From Duganella sp. Root1480D1 (GTDB taxonomy: Bacteria > Pseudomonadota > Gammaproteobacteria > Burkholderiales > Burkholderiaceae_D), in assembly GCF_001427305.1 (NCBI RefSeq), contig NZ_LMFZ01000045.1, forward strand, positions 184,598 through 248,597: a stretch of DNA of 64,000 nt, written 5' to 3'. The notes beneath the pieces were generated by a model that searched no databases, was not told the origin of the DNA, and was given only the letters and a program-made list of their open reading frames with translations. The translations under genes were made by a program, and so were the position numbers. Below, piece by piece: positions 1 through 8,161 of the stretch (position 1 is the first letter of the stretch; every line of letters begins with the position of its first letter).

Positions 1-510
1 GCCATATTCATCCTGCCGCTCTTTCGGGACGCCGTAACGCCTGGCCACGATTTCCGCGGTCTGCAGCATCGGCAGGTAGATCGCTGGCTTGTGCTCATTC
101 AGCCACACGTCCTGGTACATGTGCAGGTTCATCTCCTGCTGCACGCAGGAGATCGATTCCACGCCGCCGGCGGCAAAGATCTCGCCTTCGCCCGCCAGCA
201 CGCGCTGAGCGGCGCTGGCGATGGTCTGCAGGCCGGAGGAGCAGAAACGGTTGACGGTCATGCCTGGCACGCTGACCGGGGCCCCGCCACGCAGGGCGAT
301 CTGGCGCGCGATATTGCCGCCGGTCGCGCCTTCGGGATTGGCACAGCCCATGATCACGTCTTCCAGCTCGCCCGCTTCGATGCCGGCGCGCTCCAGCGCC
401 GCCTGCAGCACGTGGCCGCCCAGCGTGGCGCCATGGGTCATGTTGAAGGCGCCCTTCCATGACTTGGCCAAGCCGGTGCGGGCGGTTGAAACGATGACTG
501 CGTCGGTCAT
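1..510 (-). CDS. Acetyl-CoA acyltransferase (thiolase), 5' part only
   Basis: This is the first 170 codons of a thiolase; the gene runs off the left edge, so its C-terminal half is missing here. Thiolases cleave 3-ketoacyl-CoA to acetyl-CoA plus a shortened acyl-CoA, or run the reverse condensation, in the cytoplasm. The N-terminus MTDAVIVSTARTGLAKSWKG and the nucleophile segment NRFCSSGLQTIASAAQ (catalytic Cys near residue 90) are diagnostic. The start at 510 follows a GGAGA ribosome-binding site. The gene is divergent from the symporter at 696, with a palindrome between them. Such genes usually serve fatty-acid beta-oxidation (inference). The exact substrate cannot be told from this half. 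Confidence 0.93.
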   Translation of the reverse strand, partial: MTDAVIVSTARTGLAKSWKGAFNMTHGATLGGHVLQAALERAGIEAGELEDVIMGCANPEGATGGNIARQIALRGGAPVSVPGMTVNRFCSSGLQTIASAAQRVLAGEGEIFAAGGVESISCVQQEMNLHMYQDVWLNEHKPAIYLPMLQTAEIVARRYGVPKERQDEYG

Positions 511-553
511 GAAGGTCTCCTGAGTGATTTGTTTCGAACCAGCATAGCACAGC

Positions 554-575
554 TTTAGCACGGTCGTTCGCTAAA
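554..575. promoter_or_regulatory. Palindromic operator-like site between thiolase and MFS genes
   Basis: Perfect 6-bp arms TTTAGC (554-559) and GCTAAA (570-575) flank a 10-base core containing CG-NN-CG. The site lies 44 bp upstream of the thiolase start and 120 bp upstream of the divergent symporter start. Its shape resembles operators of TetR-type regulators that control acyl-CoA degradation genes. That assignment is inference, and no regulator gene is present in the window. Confidence 0.4.
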
Positions 576-695
576 TTGTTTGCCGTGTAAGTTTTGTGTA
601 AGTTTCAAGCAAGCATGACGTAAGGAACCGGGTCCAGACTCCATCCTGCCGTTGAAGCATTTGAAATACACACTACACAACTGGAGACAAGCAAA

Positions 696-2399
696 ATGGC
701 AATTAGTTCTAGCACCGCCGACGGGCGGAGCATCGGCAGCGGCAAATCCGCGCCGATGACCAAGGAAGAGAAGAAGGTCATCTTCGCCTCTTCGCTCGGT
801 ACCGTGTTTGAATGGTACGACTTTTATCTTTACGGTTCGCTGGCATCGATCATCGCCAAGCAGTTCTTCGTCGGCGACCCGACCACCTCCTTCATTTTCG
901 CGCTGCTGGCCTTCGCTGCCGGCTTCATTGTGCGCCCCTTCGGCGCCATCGTGTTCGGCCGCCTGGGCGACATGATCGGCCGTAAATACACCTTCCTGGT
1001 CACCATCCTGATCATGGGTATGTCCACCTTCATCGTCGGCTTGCTGCCCAATTACGCCAGCATCGGCGTGGCGGCGCCGATCATCCTGGTGACGCTGCGC
1101 CTGCTGCAAGGCCTGGCGCTGGGCGGCGAGTACGGCGGTGCGGCAACCTATGTGGCCGAACATGCGCCGCACGGCAAGCGCGGCCTGTTCACCGCCTGGA
1201 TCCAGACCACGGCAACGCTGGGCTTCTTCCTGTCGCTGCTGGTGATCCTGGCCTGCCGCAATTCGATGCCGCTGGAAGAGTTCGAATCCTGGGGCTGGCG
1301 CATTCCATTCCTGGTGTCGGTGGCACTGCTGGGCATCTCGGTGTGGATCCGCCTGTCGATGAACGAGTCCCCTGCTTTTGCCAAGATGAAGGCGGAAGGC
1401 AAGACTTCCAAGGCACCGCTGAGCGAAGCGTTCGGCCAGTGGAAAAACCTGAAGATCGTGATCTTCGCGCTGATCGGCCTGACCATGGGCCAGGCGGTGG
1501 TGTGGTACACCGGCCAGTTCTACGCGCTGTTCTTCATGATCCAGACGCTGAAGATGGACATCGCTACCGCCAACATCCTGATCGCCATTGCGCTGATCCT
1601 GGCGACGCCGTTCTTCATCTTCTTCGGCAGCCTGTCCGACAAGATCGGCCGCAAATGGATCATCCTGGGCGGCTGCCTGATTGCAGCGGCCACCTATTTC
1701 CCGCTGTTTGGCGCCCTGACCCACTACGGCAACCCGCAACTGGAAGCGGCCATCAAGAATTCGCCGGTGGTGGTGGTGGCTGATCCTGCGTCCTGCCACT
1801 TCCAGTTCAATGCCACCGGTGAGAAGAAATTCCCATCGTCCTGCGATATCGCCACGTCCATGCTGTCCAAGGCATCGGTGGCCTACACCCGCCAGGATGC
1901 GCCTGCCGGCAGCGTGGCCGTGATCAAGGTCGGCGACAAGGAAGTGCAGTCGTTCAACGCCACCATGACTGCCGATGGACTGAACTTCGACGCGGCCTCG
2001 AAAGACAAGGAAAAAGCCCTGAAGAAGGATGTTGGCGATACCGTCAAGGCGGCCGGCTATCCGGCCAAGGCCGACCCGGCGCAGATCAACAAGCCGATGA
2101 TGGTGCTGATCCTGTGGGTGCTGGTGCTTTACGTGACCATGGTGTACGGCCCGATCGCGGCCATGCTGGTGGAACTGTTCCCGACCCGCATCCGCTACAC
2201 CTCGATGTCGCTGCCATACCATATCGGTAACGGCTGGTTCGGCGGCCTGCTGCCAACCACCGCCTTCGCCCTGGTGGCGTTCAAGGGCGACATCTACTAC
2301 GGCCTGTGGTATCCGATCGTGATCGCCCTGGCGACCCTGGTGATCGGCGCCCTGTTCATCCGCGAAACCAAGGATAACAACATCTACGCGCAAGACTAG
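696..2399 (+). CDS. MFS transporter, metabolite:H+ symporter type, with large periplasmic insert
   Basis: A 567-residue inner-membrane transporter of the metabolite:H+ symporter branch of the major facilitator superfamily (relatives: ShiA, KgtP, ProP). These carry organic acids or osmolytes with protons. The opening segment VFEWYDFYLYG, the loop FGRLGDMIGRKYT and its second-half counterpart FGSLSDKIGRKW are family signatures. About 12 membrane segments are visible. Residues about 350-465 form a hydrophilic insert with two Cys (ASCHF, SSCDI) between hydrophobic segments in the second half, which makes the protein longer than ProP (about 500). GGAGAC precedes the ATG, and a terminator follows directly. 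The substrate is unknown. Confidence 0.88.
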   Translation: MAISSSTADGRSIGSGKSAPMTKEEKKVIFASSLGTVFEWYDFYLYGSLASIIAKQFFVGDPTTSFIFALLAFAAGFIVRPFGAIVFGRLGDMIGRKYTFLVTILIMGMSTFIVGLLPNYASIGVAAPIILVTLRLLQGLALGGEYGGAATYVAEHAPHGKRGLFTAWIQTTATLGFFLSLLVILACRNSMPLEEFESWGWRIPFLVSVALLGISVWIRLSMNESPAFAKMKAEGKTSKAPLSEAFGQWKNLKIVIFALIGLTMGQAVVWYTGQFYALFFMIQTLKMDIATANILIAIALILATPFFIFFGSLSDKIGRKWIILGGCLIAAATYFPLFGALTHYGNPQLEAAIKNSPVVVVADPASCHFQFNATGEKKFPSSCDIATSMLSKASVAYTRQDAPAGSVAVIKVGDKEVQSFNATMTADGLNFDAASKDKEKALKKDVGDTVKAAGYPAKADPAQINKPMMVLILWVLVLYVTMVYGPIAAMLVELFPTRIRYTSMSLPYHIGNGWFGGLLPTTAFALVAFKGDIYYGLWYPIVIALATLVIGALFIRETKDNNIYAQD

Positions 2400-2420
2400 G
2401 CGGCCCTGGCGCTGACAAAA

Positions 2421-2446
2421 GCCGCCCTGCCCGGGCGGCTTTTTTT
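2421..2446 (+). terminator. Rho-independent terminator of the MFS gene
   Basis: GCCGCCC pairs with GGGCGGC around a short loop (2421-2439), followed by seven T residues (2440-2446). It lies 22 bp after the stop codon of the transporter. The downstream minus-strand gene ends at 2450, so the structure separates two convergent units. Confidence 0.9.
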
Positions 2447-2449
2447 CAT

Positions 2450-2956
2450 TCAGCGCCGCTTGGCTGTGTGCTCCAGCGCGTAGGTGGCAGTGCGGTCGAT
2501 GATGGTACCGCCCAATTCAGCGATCTGGCCGGCAAACGCTTCGTTGCCAATCGCTTCGCTCAGCGCGACAAACGCCAGGCCGCCGGCCATGGGCAGCGTG
2601 TAGTCCTCCAGTTCATCGGGGCGTGGCGGGCGCGGCGGGCGGGGGCCGTGGCCGGGCCAGTTCAGCGGCGGGCGCGGCACGGTGCCGCACCAGTCGTCGA
2701 GGATGGCTTTCAGGAAGCCTTTGGTGTCGCCGCCTTGCGTCAGGATGGTGGCGGCGGCATCGACCTGGCGCTGGGCCAGGCTGACTGCGGCCAATTGCGC
2801 CGCTTCCAGCCACGGTGCGGGTTCGGGTTCGGCAAACTGCGCTGCGTGCTGGTACTTCTTGCCGAGCGGACCGCCGCCGATGACTTCCCAGATTTTGGGG
2901 TTGATGCGGGCAATGATCTTGGCCAGCGTGGTACTGATGTGCAAAAGTTCTGACAT
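2450..2956 (-). CDS. Conserved hypothetical protein, 168 aa
   Basis: I do not recognise a family. The protein is soluble with no signal peptide. It has an Ala-rich helical N-terminal half, a central Pro-rich stretch with repeated PRPP units (about residues 95-112), and a C-terminal Ala/Gly-rich helical part. The start at 2956 has a strong site (GGAGGAGACGCC just before ATG), which supports a real gene. It lies downstream of nadC on the same strand, 124 bp away, with its own leader containing a small GGAGC/GCTCC hairpin. Its codon use resembles the neighbours. No function can be assigned. Confidence 0.75.
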   Translation of the reverse strand: MSELLHISTTLAKIIARINPKIWEVIGGGPLGKKYQHAAQFAEPEPAPWLEAAQLAAVSLAQRQVDAAATILTQGGDTKGFLKAILDDWCGTVPRPPLNWPGHGPRPPRPPRPDELEDYTLPMAGGLAFVALSEAIGNEAFAGQIAELGGTIIDRTATYALEHTAKRR

Positions 2957-3080
2957 GGCGTCTCCTCCAGAACAGTTGGGGGTATTGGAGACGCCGGAGC
3001 GGCGGCTCCAGCGAAAACTTTACGCTGAAAACCGCCTTGGATACTCACACTTTGTCACCGCGACATGCGCTCAGCGTGGC

Positions 3081-3947
3081 TTAGCCGATGATACGCAGGG
3101 AGAAATCGGTGGCCTTGATGTCTTTGGTCAGGGCGCCGATGGAGATGCGGTGCACGCCGGTTTCGGCGATGGCGCGCACGGTGTCGAAGTTGACGCCGCC
3201 GGACGCTTCCAGCAGCGCGCGGCCGCCATTCAGCTGCACGGCAGCGCGCATCATGTCGAGGTTGAAGTTGTCGAGCAGGATGGACACCGCGCCGGCGCTC
3301 AAGGCTTCCTCCAGCTGCTCCAGCGTTTCAACTTCGACCTGGATGCTGACCTTGGCGTCCAGGTGCTTGGCGGCAGCCAGTGCGGCCGTGATGCCGCCGG
3401 CGGCGGCGATATGGTTTTCCTTGATCAGGATGCCGTCGTACAGCGCCAGGCGCTGGTTCTGGCCGCCGCCCACGCGCACCGCGTACTTCTGCGCCAGGCG
3501 CATGCCAGGAATCGTCTTGCGGGTGTCCAGGATGGCAGCCGTGGTGCCGGCTACCACGTCGACGTAGCGGCGGGTGGCGGTGGCCACGCCGGACAGCAGC
3601 TGCATGAAGTTCAATGCCGAGCGCTCGGCGGTGAGGATGGCGCGGGCCGGGCCGACGATGGTACAGACCGGGGTGTCGGCGGCCATCAGATCGCCTTCCG
3701 CGTAATGCCAGTCGATGCCGATGGCGGCGTCCAGCGCCACCATGACGCCTTCAAACCACTGCGCGCCGCACAGCACGGCTTCTTCGCGCACGATCACGCG
3801 CGCGGTGGCGCGGCCGTCTTCGGGCACCAGCTTGCCGGTCAGGTCGCCAGTGCCGATATCTTCCATCAGGGCCGCCAGCAGGTTGCGCTCATAGGCGCCC
3901 GCCAGCGCATCGTCGAACGGTGCGAATTTATTTTTCAGGGTGCTCAT
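3081..3947 (-). CDS. nadC: Nicotinate-nucleotide pyrophosphorylase (carboxylating)
   Basis: Quinolinate phosphoribosyltransferase converts quinolinate plus PRPP to nicotinate mononucleotide in de novo NAD synthesis. The 288-residue length is normal. Visible signatures are the N-terminal EDIGTGDLT, the central DTRKTIPGMR (PRPP/quinolinate-binding Arg and Lys), LIKENHI, and the C-terminal EASGGVNFDTVRAIAETGV. The start codon overlaps the nadA stop by 4 bp (ATGA), so nadA and nadC are translationally coupled. nadB is not in this window. The identification is secure. Confidence 0.97.
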   Translation of the reverse strand: MSTLKNKFAPFDDALAGAYERNLLAALMEDIGTGDLTGKLVPEDGRATARVIVREEAVLCGAQWFEGVMVALDAAIGIDWHYAEGDLMAADTPVCTIVGPARAILTAERSALNFMQLLSGVATATRRYVDVVAGTTAAILDTRKTIPGMRLAQKYAVRVGGGQNQRLALYDGILIKENHIAAAGGITAALAAAKHLDAKVSIQVEVETLEQLEEALSAGAVSILLDNFNLDMMRAAVQLNGGRALLEASGGVNFDTVRAIAETGVHRISIGALTKDIKATDFSLRIIG

Positions 3948-5077
3948 GCAGGACCGATACCTTGGAACAGTTGCGCTTCTTGCGCCAGGTCCGCACCTGG
4001 AGCGACTTTGGCTTTCTTGGCGGCCGCGAAATCAAGCATGCGGTTGATCGAACGCTGGGCCAGCTTGCCGATTTCAGGATCAACGTGGATTTCGTTGTTC
4101 ATGTTTTCCAGCACGTCGGCCAGGTTGCGCAAGCCGTTCATCGCCATCCACGGGCAGTGCGCGCAGCTCTTGCAGGTGGCGCTGTTGCCGGCGGTTGGGG
4201 CTTCGATGAAGGTCTTGCCCGGGGCAGCCATGCGCATCTTGTGCAGGATGCCATTGTCGGTGGCGACGATGAATTCGGTGTTGGGCAGGCTGACGGCGGC
4301 GGCGATCAGCTGCGAGGTCGAGCCGACCACGTCGGCCTGCTCGACCACGCCGGCCGGCGATTCCGGGTGCACCAGCACTTTGGCGTTCGGGTGCTCGGCC
4401 TTCAGCAGATCCAGCTCGACGCCCTTGAATTCGTCGTGCACCAGGCAGGAGCCCTGCCACAGCAGCATGTCGGCGCCGGTCTGCTTCTGAATGTAGCCGC
4501 CCAGGTGCTTGTCGGGCGCCCACAGGATTTTCTTGCCCTGCTCATGCAGGTGCTTGACGATGTCGAGGCCGATCGAAGACGTTACCATCCAGTCGGCGCG
4601 CGCTTTCACCGCGGCGGAAGTATTCGCGTAGACCACCACGGTGCGGTCCGGGTGCTGGTCGCAGAAGGCGATGAAGTCTTCCGGAGGACAGCCCAGGTCG
4701 AGCGAACAGGTGGCATCCAGGTCCGGCATCAGGACGGTCTTTTCCGGGCTCAGGATCTTGGACGTTTCGCCCATGAACTTGACGCCGGCCACCACCAGGG
4801 TCTTGGCCGGATGGTCGCGCCCGAAGCGCGCCATTTCCAGCGAATCGGAGACGCAGCCGCCAGTTTCCTCGGCCAGGTCCTGCAGGTCGGCGTCCACGTA
4901 GTAGTGCGCCACCAGCACGGCGTTACGCTCGCGCAGCAGGGTCTTGATGCGTTCCTTCAGCAGGATCTTCTCGTTGGCCGGCACCGGTGCCGGGGTGCGC
5001 GCCCACGCATGGGCCACGCAACTGCCGCCTTCGACTGGCTTCTCGAATTCGACAGTCTTGATGGGAGTTTCAATCAT
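3944..5077 (-). CDS. nadA: Quinolinate synthase A
   Basis: Condenses iminoaspartate with dihydroxyacetone phosphate to quinolinate using a [4Fe-4S] cluster; cytoplasmic. The 377 residues contain the domain order of long-type NadA: VAHYYVDADLQDLAEETGG near the start, LDLGCPPEDF with a cluster Cys, WQGSCLVHDEF, and a C-terminal CKSCAHCPW segment. The start shares one base with the ybiT stop (TAATG), and the stop overlaps the nadC start. The order is ybiT-nadA-nadC. The identification is secure. Confidence 0.97.
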   Translation of the reverse strand: MIETPIKTVEFEKPVEGGSCVAHAWARTPAPVPANEKILLKERIKTLLRERNAVLVAHYYVDADLQDLAEETGGCVSDSLEMARFGRDHPAKTLVVAGVKFMGETSKILSPEKTVLMPDLDATCSLDLGCPPEDFIAFCDQHPDRTVVVYANTSAAVKARADWMVTSSIGLDIVKHLHEQGKKILWAPDKHLGGYIQKQTGADMLLWQGSCLVHDEFKGVELDLLKAEHPNAKVLVHPESPAGVVEQADVVGSTSQLIAAAVSLPNTEFIVATDNGILHKMRMAAPGKTFIEAPTAGNSATCKSCAHCPWMAMNGLRNLADVLENMNNEIHVDPEIGKLAQRSINRMLDFAAAKKAKVAPGADLAQEAQLFQGIGPA

Positions 5078-6678
5078 TACTCGATGCCTTGGCTCTTCAA
5101 GTATTCTTCATAGCCGCCGCGGAAGTCCACGACTTCGTTTTCCTTGATCTCGATGATGCGGGTGGCCAGCGAGGAAACGAACTCACGGTCGTGCGACACG
5201 AAGATCAGGGTGCCGGCGTACTTTTCCAGGGCGATGTTGAGCGACTCGATCGATTCCATGTCCATGTGGTTGGTCGGTTCGTCCAGCAGCAGGACATTGT
5301 GGCGGCCCAGCATCAGCTTGCCATACATCATACGGCCTTTTTCGCCACCCGACAGGACCTTGACCGATTTCTTGACTTCGTCGCCGCCGAACAGCAGGCG
5401 GCCCAGCGAGGAGCGCACGGCCTGGTCGTCGTCGCCTTCCTTGGTCCACTGGCCCATCCAGTCGGTCAGGTTGAGGTCGGTGGCGAATTCCTCGGTCGGA
5501 TCTTGCGGCATGTAGCCGACGTTGGCGTTTTCCGCCCATTTCACCAGGCCGGTGTCACTGTCCAGGCCAGCGATCTCCTTGCCGCCGATGCAGCGCAGCA
5601 TGGTGGTCTTGCCGGCGCCGTTGGCGCCGATGATGGCAATGCGCTCGCCCGCTTCGACCATCAGGTCGACGTTCTTGAACAGCGTGCGGTCGTAGGTCTT
5701 CGAGATGCCCTGGGTCTCCACGGCCAGGCGGTGCAGCTTCTTTTCGCCTTCGAAGCGCACGAACGGATAGGCACGCGACGATGGCTTGATGTCTTCGATC
5801 TTGATCTTGTCGATCTGCTTGGCGCGCGAGGTGGCCTGGCGTGCCTTGGATTTGTTGGCCGAGAAGCGGCGCACGAAGTCCTGCAGTTCGGCGACCTTTT
5901 CCTTGGCCTTGGCGTTGTTGGCCAGCTGCTGGTTGCGGGCCTGGGTCGAGGCCAGCATGTATTCGTCGTAGTTGCCTGGATAGATCTTCAGCGTGCCGTA
6001 GTCCATGTCGGCCACGTGGGTGCAGACCTGGTTCAGGAAGTGGCGATCGTGGGAGATGATGATCATCGTCGAATCGCGCTGGTTCAGCGTGTCTTCCAGC
6101 CAGCGGATGGTGTTGATGTCCAGGTTGTTGGTCGGTTCGTCCAGCAGCAGGATGTGCGGGTTGGAGAACAGGGCCTGCGCCAGCAGCACGCGCAGCTTCC
6201 AGCCTGGCGCCACGGCGCTCATCGGGCCCTGGTGCAGGCTGATGTCGATGCCGGCGCCCATCAGCAGTTCGCCGGCACGCGCTTCAGCGGTGTAGCCGTC
6301 GTATTCGGCGACCTTGCCTTCCAGTTCGGCCGCTTCCATGTAGTCGTCGTCGGTCGCTTCCGGATTGGCGTAGATGGCGTCGCGCTTGCTCATCGCTTCC
6401 CACATCTCGGTGTGGCCCATCATGACCACGTCCAGCACGCGCATTTCTTCGTAGGCGAACTGGTCCTGGCGCAGCTTGCCGAGGCGCTCGTTGGCATCCA
6501 GGCTCACGTTGCCGGCGGACGGTTCCAGGTCGCCACCCAGGATCTTCATGAAGGTCGACTTGCCGCAGCCGTTCGCTCCGATCAGGCCGTAGCGGTTACC
6601 GTCGCCAAACTTGACGGAAATGTTCTCGAACAGCGGCTTGGCGCCGAACTGCATGGTAATGTTAGCGGTAGAAAGCAT
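5077..6678 (-). CDS. ybiT: ABC-F family ATPase YbiT
   Basis: A 533-residue soluble protein with two ATP-binding cassettes and no membrane domain, which is typical of ABC-F ribosome-associated translation factors. Cassette 1 has Walker A GANGCGKST (near residue 36) and LLLDEPTNNLD. Cassette 2 has GANGAGKTT, LSGGEKGRMM and LLLDEPTNHMD. The linker between them is highly charged. The N-terminus MLSTANITMQFGAKPLFENI closely matches E. coli YbiT. YbiT-type factors act at the ribosomal E site during stalled or early elongation (family knowledge). The overlap with nadA suggests co-transcription, although no functional link is known to me. Confidence 0.93.
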   Translation of the reverse strand: MLSTANITMQFGAKPLFENISVKFGDGNRYGLIGANGCGKSTFMKILGGDLEPSAGNVSLDANERLGKLRQDQFAYEEMRVLDVVMMGHTEMWEAMSKRDAIYANPEATDDDYMEAAELEGKVAEYDGYTAEARAGELLMGAGIDISLHQGPMSAVAPGWKLRVLLAQALFSNPHILLLDEPTNNLDINTIRWLEDTLNQRDSTMIIISHDRHFLNQVCTHVADMDYGTLKIYPGNYDEYMLASTQARNQQLANNAKAKEKVAELQDFVRRFSANKSKARQATSRAKQIDKIKIEDIKPSSRAYPFVRFEGEKKLHRLAVETQGISKTYDRTLFKNVDLMVEAGERIAIIGANGAGKTTMLRCIGGKEIAGLDSDTGLVKWAENANVGYMPQDPTEEFATDLNLTDWMGQWTKEGDDDQAVRSSLGRLLFGGDEVKKSVKVLSGGEKGRMMYGKLMLGRHNVLLLDEPTNHMDMESIESLNIALEKYAGTLIFVSHDREFVSSLATRIIEIKENEVVDFRGGYEEYLKSQGIE

Positions 6679-6773
6679 GCTGGAATAAATGTGGGAAAAA
6701 GCGAATCGGGCATTATACCTCGCCGGCCGTGAGCCCGCCTAGCAGCCGCCAGAGGGAAACGGGCAGGAAAGTT

Positions 6774-7586
6774 ATGAATATTGCCATAGCCATCGCCATC
6801 AATACGCTGCCCATGCTGGCATTGGTGCTGCTGGCCATGCTGGTCGAGCGGCGGCGCCCGGTCGATCCACCGCAATTTGCCGCCGCCCGGCTCAACCTGC
6901 CGTATTTGTTCGTTTTTTCCGCCAGCGGTCCGCTGACCTCCCTGGCGCTTGGCACGTTTACCGTTGCTGCCGTCAACGCTGCGGGCGGCGGGCTGATCCG
7001 GCTTTCGGCGTCGGGCTGGTGGTTGCTGCCCTCTTTCCTGGCTTACCTGTTCGTCCTCGACCTGCTCGAATACCTGTTTCATCGCGCCCAGCACCGCTTC
7101 GCCTGGATGTGGGCCATGCATTCATTGCATCACAGTGACCCGGCCATGAATGCTTCTACCGTCGAGCGGCATTTCTGGCTCGAACCGGCGCTCAAGGCGG
7201 TGAGCATTTACCTGCTTGCGGGTTTATTGTTTGCTACGCCTAATGTCATTCTCGGGATGTATGCGGTGCTTGGCTTCTATCATGTCGTCCCGCACATGAA
7301 CTTGCGCCTTGGGTTCGGGCGCGGTTGGTGGCTGCTGAATTCTCCGCAATTCCATCGCATCCACCATTCGGCGCTGCCGCGGCATTACAACTGCAACTTT
7401 GCGTCGCTGTTTCCGGTGTATGACCTGCTCTTCCACACCTACCACGTCCCTCAACCCGGCGAATTTCCGCCCACGGGACTCGACCAGCAACCCACATCCT
7501 TGTGGCAAGCCCTGACCTGGCCGCTCCGCTATCGTCAACCCCGTGCGCAGTCGAAGACCCTTTCCGATTTGACCCAAAACTCTTAA
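6774..7586 (+). CDS. Sterol desaturase / fatty acid hydroxylase family protein
   Basis: A membrane di-iron hydroxylase of the fatty acid hydroxylase superfamily, which introduces OH groups or double bonds in lipids. The 270 residues contain about four hydrophobic segments and the His clusters that bind iron: HRAQH (about residue 103), HSLHH (about 117) and HRIHH (about 197), plus HVVPHMN. I chose the ATG at 6774 because AGGAAAG precedes it; an in-frame ATG at 6729 lacks a site. The last codon and stop (TCT TAA) lie within the first units of the 10-bp repeat array. The substrate is unknown. Confidence 0.88.
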   Translation: MNIAIAIAINTLPMLALVLLAMLVERRRPVDPPQFAAARLNLPYLFVFSASGPLTSLALGTFTVAAVNAAGGGLIRLSASGWWLLPSFLAYLFVLDLLEYLFHRAQHRFAWMWAMHSLHHSDPAMNASTVERHFWLEPALKAVSIYLLAGLLFATPNVILGMYAVLGFYHVVPHMNLRLGFGRGWWLLNSPQFHRIHHSALPRHYNCNFASLFPVYDLLFHTYHVPQPGEFPPTGLDQQPTSLWQALTWPLRYRQPRAQSKTLSDLTQNS

Positions 7587-7639
7587 ACGCTCTTAATCGC
7601 ACTTATTCTCTCTTATTCACTCTTGTTTTCTCTTATTTC
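7580..7639 (+). repeat. Left array: six tandem 10-bp repeats
   Basis: Units begin exactly every 10 bases at 7580, 7590, 7600, 7610, 7620 and 7630. They read CTCTTAAACG, CTCTTAATCG, CACTTATTCT, CTCTTATTCA, CTCTTGTTTT and CTCTTATTTC. The core CTCTTATT is pyrimidine-rich on this strand. The array contains the end of the hydroxylase gene and the end of the opposing small gene. Confidence 0.93.
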
Positions 7640-8060
7640 GCCTAGATTTCGTGCGCAACGTCACTGCACGTTTCCATTCAACCTCGTTGGGCAAACGAAT
7701 CCAAATAGTTTCCCATGCATTACGAAAAGATCCGCTGATTTGATTTACGAACTGAGCAGGCGAAACAGCTTTTCCTTCAAACAGCAACTCGCGCCCTCTT
7801 ACATAAGCGAGGTAGCTGGTGCGTTTGTAAACGTTTCGAAGGATGGCGCCGTCTGGCAAAAAGACGTCCTTCCACTGATAGCCATCGAGCGTTGCCGGCG
7901 AGCGATTTGACTTCGCGTCCAGAAAGGCTGCCATCCAGGCTGCAATCGCCTCATCAACAATCTCATGCATTTCCTGCTTCAGACCTTGGGTGAACATGAA
8001 ATTCCCTAACCCTTGGTAAGTTTCAAATGAAGCAGGCAAACTGAAAAGCATGTGGTCCAT
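7617..8060 (-). CDS. Unknown 147-aa protein inside the repeat-bracketed element
   Basis: I do not recognise this protein. It has no signal peptide or membrane segment. The middle is rich in aromatic residues (GYQWKDVFLP, TSYLAYVRGRELLF, AWETIWIRLP), and the end is strongly basic (RTKSRRNKRKQE). The last seven codons are written in repeat-array sequence. The ATG at 8060 follows AGAGGGGGATGTC, a good ribosome-binding site, which supports expression. The right array lies 40-99 bases upstream of this start, where a promoter or operator would sit. A DNA-binding role at the arrays would fit the basic tail but is inference. Confidence 0.75.
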   Translation of the reverse strand: MDHMLFSLPASFETYQGLGNFMFTQGLKQEMHEIVDEAIAAWMAAFLDAKSNRSPATLDGYQWKDVFLPDGAILRNVYKRTSYLAYVRGRELLFEGKAVSPAQFVNQISGSFRNAWETIWIRLPNEVEWKRAVTLRTKSRRNKRKQE

Positions 8061-8099
8061 GACATCCCCCTCTTTCCAAAAGGCATGCCAACTTAGACT

Positions 8100-8159
8100 C
8101 GAATAAGAGTAAAAAAGTTCAAATAAGAGAAAACAAGAGTGAATAAGAGCGTTTAAGAG
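8100..8159 (-). repeat. Right array: six tandem 10-bp repeats, inverted relative to the left array
   Basis: Read on the minus strand from 8159, the units are CTCTTAAACG, CTCTTATTCA, CTCTTGTTTT, CTCTTATTTG, AACTTTTTTA and CTCTTATTCG, again at exact 10-base spacing. The first four match left-array units 1, 4, 5 and 6 (the fourth differs in its last base). The array sits upstream of the enclosed gene. Confidence 0.93.
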
Positions 8160-8161
8160 TT

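Noticed and set aside
555..2393. 612-codon open frame antisense to the MFS transporter
   Set aside because: It mirrors the transporter codons, has low-complexity His/Gln/Arg composition and no family signature. High GC content creates such shadows.
2682..4490. 602-codon plus-strand frame across nadC and nadA
   Set aside because: It runs antisense to two secure NAD-biosynthesis genes and crosses their boundary.
7580..8159. CRISPR-like arrays
   Set aside because: The repeat units are 10 bp and directly abut with no spacers, and no cas gene is near.
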